Assembly: GCF_030816725.1 (NCBI RefSeq)
Contig: NZ_JAUSYG010000001.1
Coordinates: 2,480,001 to 2,544,000 of the forward strand
Source: Pseudarthrobacter defluvii
GTDB taxonomy: Bacteria > Actinomycetota > Actinomycetes > Actinomycetales > Micrococcaceae
Length of the DNA stretch: 64,000 bases
Direction: 5' to 3'
The position numbers were made by a program, and so were the translations under genes. This document shows, piece after piece, positions 61,230 to 64,000 of the stretch. Position 1 is the stretch's first letter, and every line of letters begins with the position of its first letter. The notes under the pieces are model-generated. The model was given only the letters and a program-made list of their open reading frames with translations. It was not told the origin of the DNA and searched no databases.

Positions 61230-63338
61230 TCAGGCGTCGATGCGCTCCCGGTCCAGGCTGGACGCTCCGGCGATGATGAAGTCCTTGCGGGGTGACACAT
61301 CCGAGCCCATCAGCAGGTCGAAGATCTCCTCCGCCTGCTGCGCGTTTTCGATCCCGACTTTGCGCAGCGTGCGGTGCCGCGGGTCCATGGTGGTCTCCGC
61401 CAGCTGCTCGGCGTCCATCTCCCCCAGGCCCTTGTACCGCTGGATCGGTTCCTTGTACCGCTTGCCCTCCTTGGCCAGGCGGGCCAGGAGCACGTGGAGT
61501 TCCGCCTCGGAGTAGGTGTAGATCATCTCGTTGGCCTTCTGGCCGGCGTTGATGACCTCCACGCGGTGCAGCGGCGGCACCGCTGCGAATACCCTTCCCT
61601 CCAGGATCATGGGGCGCATGTACCGGAAGAACAGGGTCAGCAGCAGGGTCCGGATGTGGGCGCCGTCCACGTCGGCGTCCGTCATGAGGATCACCTTGCC
61701 GTACCGGGCGGCGCTGATGTCGAAGCTGCGGCCGGAGCCTGCGCCCACCACCTGGATGAGGGCCGCGCACTCGGCGTTGGACAGCATGTCCCCCACCGAC
61801 GCTTTCTGGACGTTCAGGATCTTGCCGCGGATGGGCAGCAGCGCCTGGAAGTCGGAGGAACGCGCCAGCTTGGCAGTGCCCAGCGCGGAGTCGCCTTCCA
61901 CAATGAACAGTTCGGAACGCTCGACGTCGTCCGTCCGGCAGTCAGCAAGCTTAGTGGGCATCGAGGAAGTTTCCAGCGCGTTCTTGCGCCGCTGCGTCTC
62001 CTTGTGGACGCGGGCCGAGATGCGCGACTTCATCTCGCTGACGATCTTTTCCAGCAACAGCGCGGACTGGGCCTTGTCATTGCGGTTGCTGGCGGACAGC
62101 TTGGCGGAGATTTCCTTCTCCACCACCCGGGCTACGATGGCCCGGACGGCGCTGGTGCCGAGGATCTCCTTGGTCTGGCCCTCAAACTGCGGTTCCGCCA
62201 GCCGCACGGTCAGCACCGCCGTCAGGCCAGCAAAGATGTCGTCCTTTTCGATCTTGTCGTTGCCGGCCTTGAGCTTGCGAGCGTTCGCCTCCACCGCTTT
62301 GCGGAAGGTCTTAACCAGGGCCTGCTCGAAGCCCGACTGGTGCGTCCCGCCCTTGGGGGTGGAGATGATGTTTACGAAGCTGCGCACGGTGCTGTCGTAG
62401 CCGATGCCCCAGCGCAGCGCCACGTCCACCTCGCAGTCCCGCTCCACCTCGGCCAACTGGCTGTGTCCGCGGTCGTCAAGGACCGGGACGGTCTCCTTGA
62501 ATTTTCCCGAGCCGTGCAGGCGCCAGACGTCGGTGACGGCAGGATCAGCGGCGAGGAACTCGACGAACTCCGAGATGCCGCCGTCGTGGTGGAAGACCTC
62601 CTCATGCGGCCCCGCTTCGCCGGGGGTCCCTGCCAGCCTGCGCTCGTCCCGCACCGTGAGCTTGAGTCCGGGCACCAGGAAGGAGGTCTGGCGGGCACGT
62701 GCCACCAGGTCCTCGTAGGAGAACTTGGCATCCGGGGTGAAGATCTGCCGGTCGGCCCAGTAGCGGATCCGGGTTCCGGTGACGCCGCGTTTGGCCTTGC
62801 CAACGACGTCCAGCACGGAGTCGTTGACGAACGGGGTGAACGGCGCTGCCGGGTCCAGGCGGGACCCGGTGTCCGTGAAGCGTCCGGGTTCACCCCGCCG
62901 GAAGGACATTTTGTAGGTCTTGCCGCCGCGGTCCACCTCCACGTCCAGGCGGGAGGACAGGGCGTTCACCACGGAGGCGCCCACGCCGTGCAGGCCGCCC
63001 GAGGCGGTGTAGGAGCCGCCGCCGAACTTACCGCCGGCGTGCAGCTTGGTGAAGACCACCTCGACACCGGTGAGTCCCGTCTTGGGCTCCTTGTCGATGG
63101 GGATGCCGCGGCCGTCGTCGTGGATCTCCACCGAGTTGTCGGCGTGGAGGATGATGCGGATGTCGTGGCCGAACCCGGCCAGGGCCTCATCCACGGAATT
63201 GTCGATGATTTCCCAGAGGCAGTGCATGAGGCCGCGCGAGTCGGTTGAGCCGATGTACATGCCCGGGCGCTTGCGGACGGCTTCGAGGCCTTCCAGGACG
63301 GAGAGGTGCCGGGCGGTGTACTCAGAGCTTGGTGCCAC
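61230..63338 (-). CDS. parE: DNA topoisomerase IV subunit B
   Basis: A 702-aa ATPase subunit. GHKL motifs are EIIDNSVDEALAG, DDGRGIPID and GGLHGVGASVVNALS; the TOPRIM domain has FIVEGDSALG and LMTDADVDGAHIRTL; QRYKGLGEMD ends the core. Absence of a long insertion and pairing with a ParC-type A subunit support ParE over GyrB. The GTG 63338 has AAGGAG 10 nt upstream. The parE-DUF7455-sigA order matches Streptomyces. Confidence 0.94.
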   Translation of the reverse strand: MAPSSEYTARHLSVLEGLEAVRKRPGMYIGSTDSRGLMHCLWEIIDNSVDEALAGFGHDIRIILHADNSVEIHDDGRGIPIDKEPKTGLTGVEVVFTKLHAGGKFGGGSYTASGGLHGVGASVVNALSSRLDVEVDRGGKTYKMSFRRGEPGRFTDTGSRLDPAAPFTPFVNDSVLDVVGKAKRGVTGTRIRYWADRQIFTPDAKFSYEDLVARARQTSFLVPGLKLTVRDERRLAGTPGEAGPHEEVFHHDGGISEFVEFLAADPAVTDVWRLHGSGKFKETVPVLDDRGHSQLAEVERDCEVDVALRWGIGYDSTVRSFVNIISTPKGGTHQSGFEQALVKTFRKAVEANARKLKAGNDKIEKDDIFAGLTAVLTVRLAEPQFEGQTKEILGTSAVRAIVARVVEKEISAKLSASNRNDKAQSALLLEKIVSEMKSRISARVHKETQRRKNALETSSMPTKLADCRTDDVERSELFIVEGDSALGTAKLARSSDFQALLPIRGKILNVQKASVGDMLSNAECAALIQVVGAGSGRSFDISAARYGKVILMTDADVDGAHIRTLLLTLFFRYMRPMILEGRVFAAVPPLHRVEVINAGQKANEMIYTYSEAELHVLLARLAKEGKRYKEPIQRYKGLGEMDAEQLAETTMDPRHRTLRKVGIENAQQAEEIFDLLMGSDVSPRKDFIIAGASSLDRERIDA

Positions 63339-63594
63339 TGGTGGTGAACTCCTTCAGGGACGTCGTTGCGGCGCTGGAACCGCACCTTCCAGAGTAGTCG
63401 GCGGCGGCGGTGAGAGCCGTCTGCCACACCCGCCGGCGGCTGTGCGGCGCGCCACGGACCTCCGTGTCCGGCGGAACTTGGCCATTCTTGACGGAAGCTT
63501 GCGGATACGCGCACAGCGAACTTGCCCCATCCTTGCGATGGTTTGGATACGAATGCTGGTTATATAGATGTACTGATCTACTAAGGAGGCCGAC

Positions 63595-63816
63595 ATGACA
63601 ACAGCAGTGGCAGACCGCACGCTCAACGCACTCGACCGGTGCGACCGTTGCGGAGCCCAGGCATATGTGCGGGTTGTACTCGAGTCCTCCGGCGGTGAGC
63701 TGCTGTTCTGCGGCCACCACGCCCGTGCAGTCGAGGCGACGCTCAAGCCGTTGAGCTCCGACTGGCACGATGAGACGGGAAAGCTTCACGAGAAAGCTGC
63801 CGTGGAAATCGACTAG
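63595..63816 (+). CDS. DUF7455 zinc-ribbon-like small protein
   Basis: A 73-aa protein with CDRC and CGHH metal ligands (RCDRCGAQAYVRVVL ... LLFCGHHARAVEATLKPL). Found beside the principal sigma factor in many actinobacteria; function unknown. ATG 63595 has a strong AAGGAGG 5 nt upstream. The AT-rich stretch at 63530-63580 probably contains its promoter. A strong terminator follows. Confidence 0.9.
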   Translation: MTTAVADRTLNALDRCDRCGAQAYVRVVLESSGGELLFCGHHARAVEATLKPLSSDWHDETGKLHEKAAVEID

Positions 63817-63840
63817 ATGAGGCATCGGTAACAACGAACC

Positions 63841-63875
63841 CTGCGGGGCCTTTCCACCACGGAAGGGCCCCGCAG
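63841..63875 (+). terminator. Terminator after DUF7455
   Basis: 15-bp arms CTGCGGGGCCTTTCC/GGAAGGGCCCCGCAG (one G-U pair) with a 5-nt loop, 25 nt after the stop. Confidence 0.8.
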
Positions 63876-63917
63876 GCGTTTAACGGCGCAGCGCCTCACT
63901 GGGAAAAACGGCACCTA

Positions 63918-63975
63918 AAAAGCATGGGCCGTTCCGGAGCCACCCAAGGGTGGGTCCGGAACGGCCCCTGCTTTT
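63918..63975 (-). terminator. Large terminator downstream of sigA
   Basis: AAAAGCA...TGCTTTT outer arms and GGGCCGTTCCGGA/TCCGGAACGGCCC inner arms, with A and T runs on both sides so it could stop transcription in either direction. It lies 9 nt beyond the sigma-factor stop codon. Confidence 0.78.
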
Positions 63976-63984
63976 CGTGCGGGC

Positions 63985-64000
63985 CTAGTCCAGGTAGTCC
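63985..64000 (-). CDS. sigA: C-terminal codons of the principal RNA polymerase sigma factor
   Basis: Only the last codons are in the window: D-Y-L-D then TAG. The ending matches the LRDYLD terminus of RpoD/HrdB/SigA, and the DUF7455-parE neighbours match the sigA context in other actinobacteria. Assignment rests on this short ending and synteny. Confidence 0.55.

Overview
The window is a high-GC actinobacterial chromosome segment, most likely from the Micrococcaceae (Arthrobacter/Pseudarthrobacter type). The evidence is a strong G/C third-position bias, actinobacteria-restricted families (DUF3000, DUF3093, DUF3159, DUF3710, DUF5998, DUF6421, DUF7455, SepH, a DUF222-HNH protein), and a core gene order (DUF3000-rnd ... 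dxs ... trm-type methyltransferase-APC permease-two TrkA-DUF3159-OB-DUF3710-dut-DUF3093-sepH ... parE-DUF7455-sigA tail) that recalls the dxs/dut/sigA neighbourhood of mycobacteria and Streptomyces. No prophage, insertion sequence or CRISPR array is visible; this is mostly housekeeping core with a few accessory insertions.

Layout. 1-2.1 kb: fmt (cut by the window edge), a frameshifted def, and an orphan PD-(D/E)XK nuclease. 2.2-3.1 kb: six tRNA genes (Val-CAC on the minus strand; Gly-Cys-Val-Gly-Val on the plus strand). 3.2-6.8 kb: MT0933-like antitoxin, zapE, then sseA-sufE-ybaK. 6.8-10.6 kb: minus-strand cluster of alpha/beta hydrolase, succinate-semialdehyde-type aldehyde dehydrogenase and SDR. 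10.8-17.3 kb: unknown protein, msrB, DUF6421, SDR, threonine aldolase, DUF3000 and ribonuclease D. 17.3-20.9 kb: a thiolase/multifunctional beta-oxidation operon behind a promoter containing a 7-2-7 palindrome. 29.8-21.0 kb (minus): dxs, DUF402, unknown, aldo/keto reductase, frameshifted nucleoside hydrolase, then a three-gene ECF transporter whose fused ATPase starts with an Asn-Ala-Gly repeat tract. 29.9-32.8 kb: acnA. 32.9-37.8 kb: RNA methyltransferase and KimA-like potassium permease, divergent from two TrkA/RCK proteins. 37.9-42.4 kb: DUF3159, OB-fold, DUF3710, dut, DUF3093, sepH. 42.5-50.2 kb: DHFR-like reductase, DUF222-HNH protein, tdk, phosphodiesterase, DUF5998 and a GNAT/acyl-CoA-synthetase fusion. 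50.3-64 kb: parC, DinB, cydABDC, a BlaI-like repressor with an M56 protease, parE, DUF7455 and the last codons of a sigma factor.

The most interesting system is the divergent cydA/blaI region. Three copies of the inverted repeat TTCTACnnnnnGTAGAA lie between the cytochrome bd operon and a BlaI/MecI-family repressor that is co-transcribed with a membrane metalloprotease lacking any penicillin-sensor domain. This suggests a protease-controlled switch for the bd oxidase. A second window-wide pattern is a TAnnnT hexamer placed 6-9 nt before the start codon of about nine genes, the signature of leaderless transcripts. Two genes (def and the nucleoside hydrolase) each carry an apparent single-base insertion; sequencing error and genuine mutation cannot be separated here.
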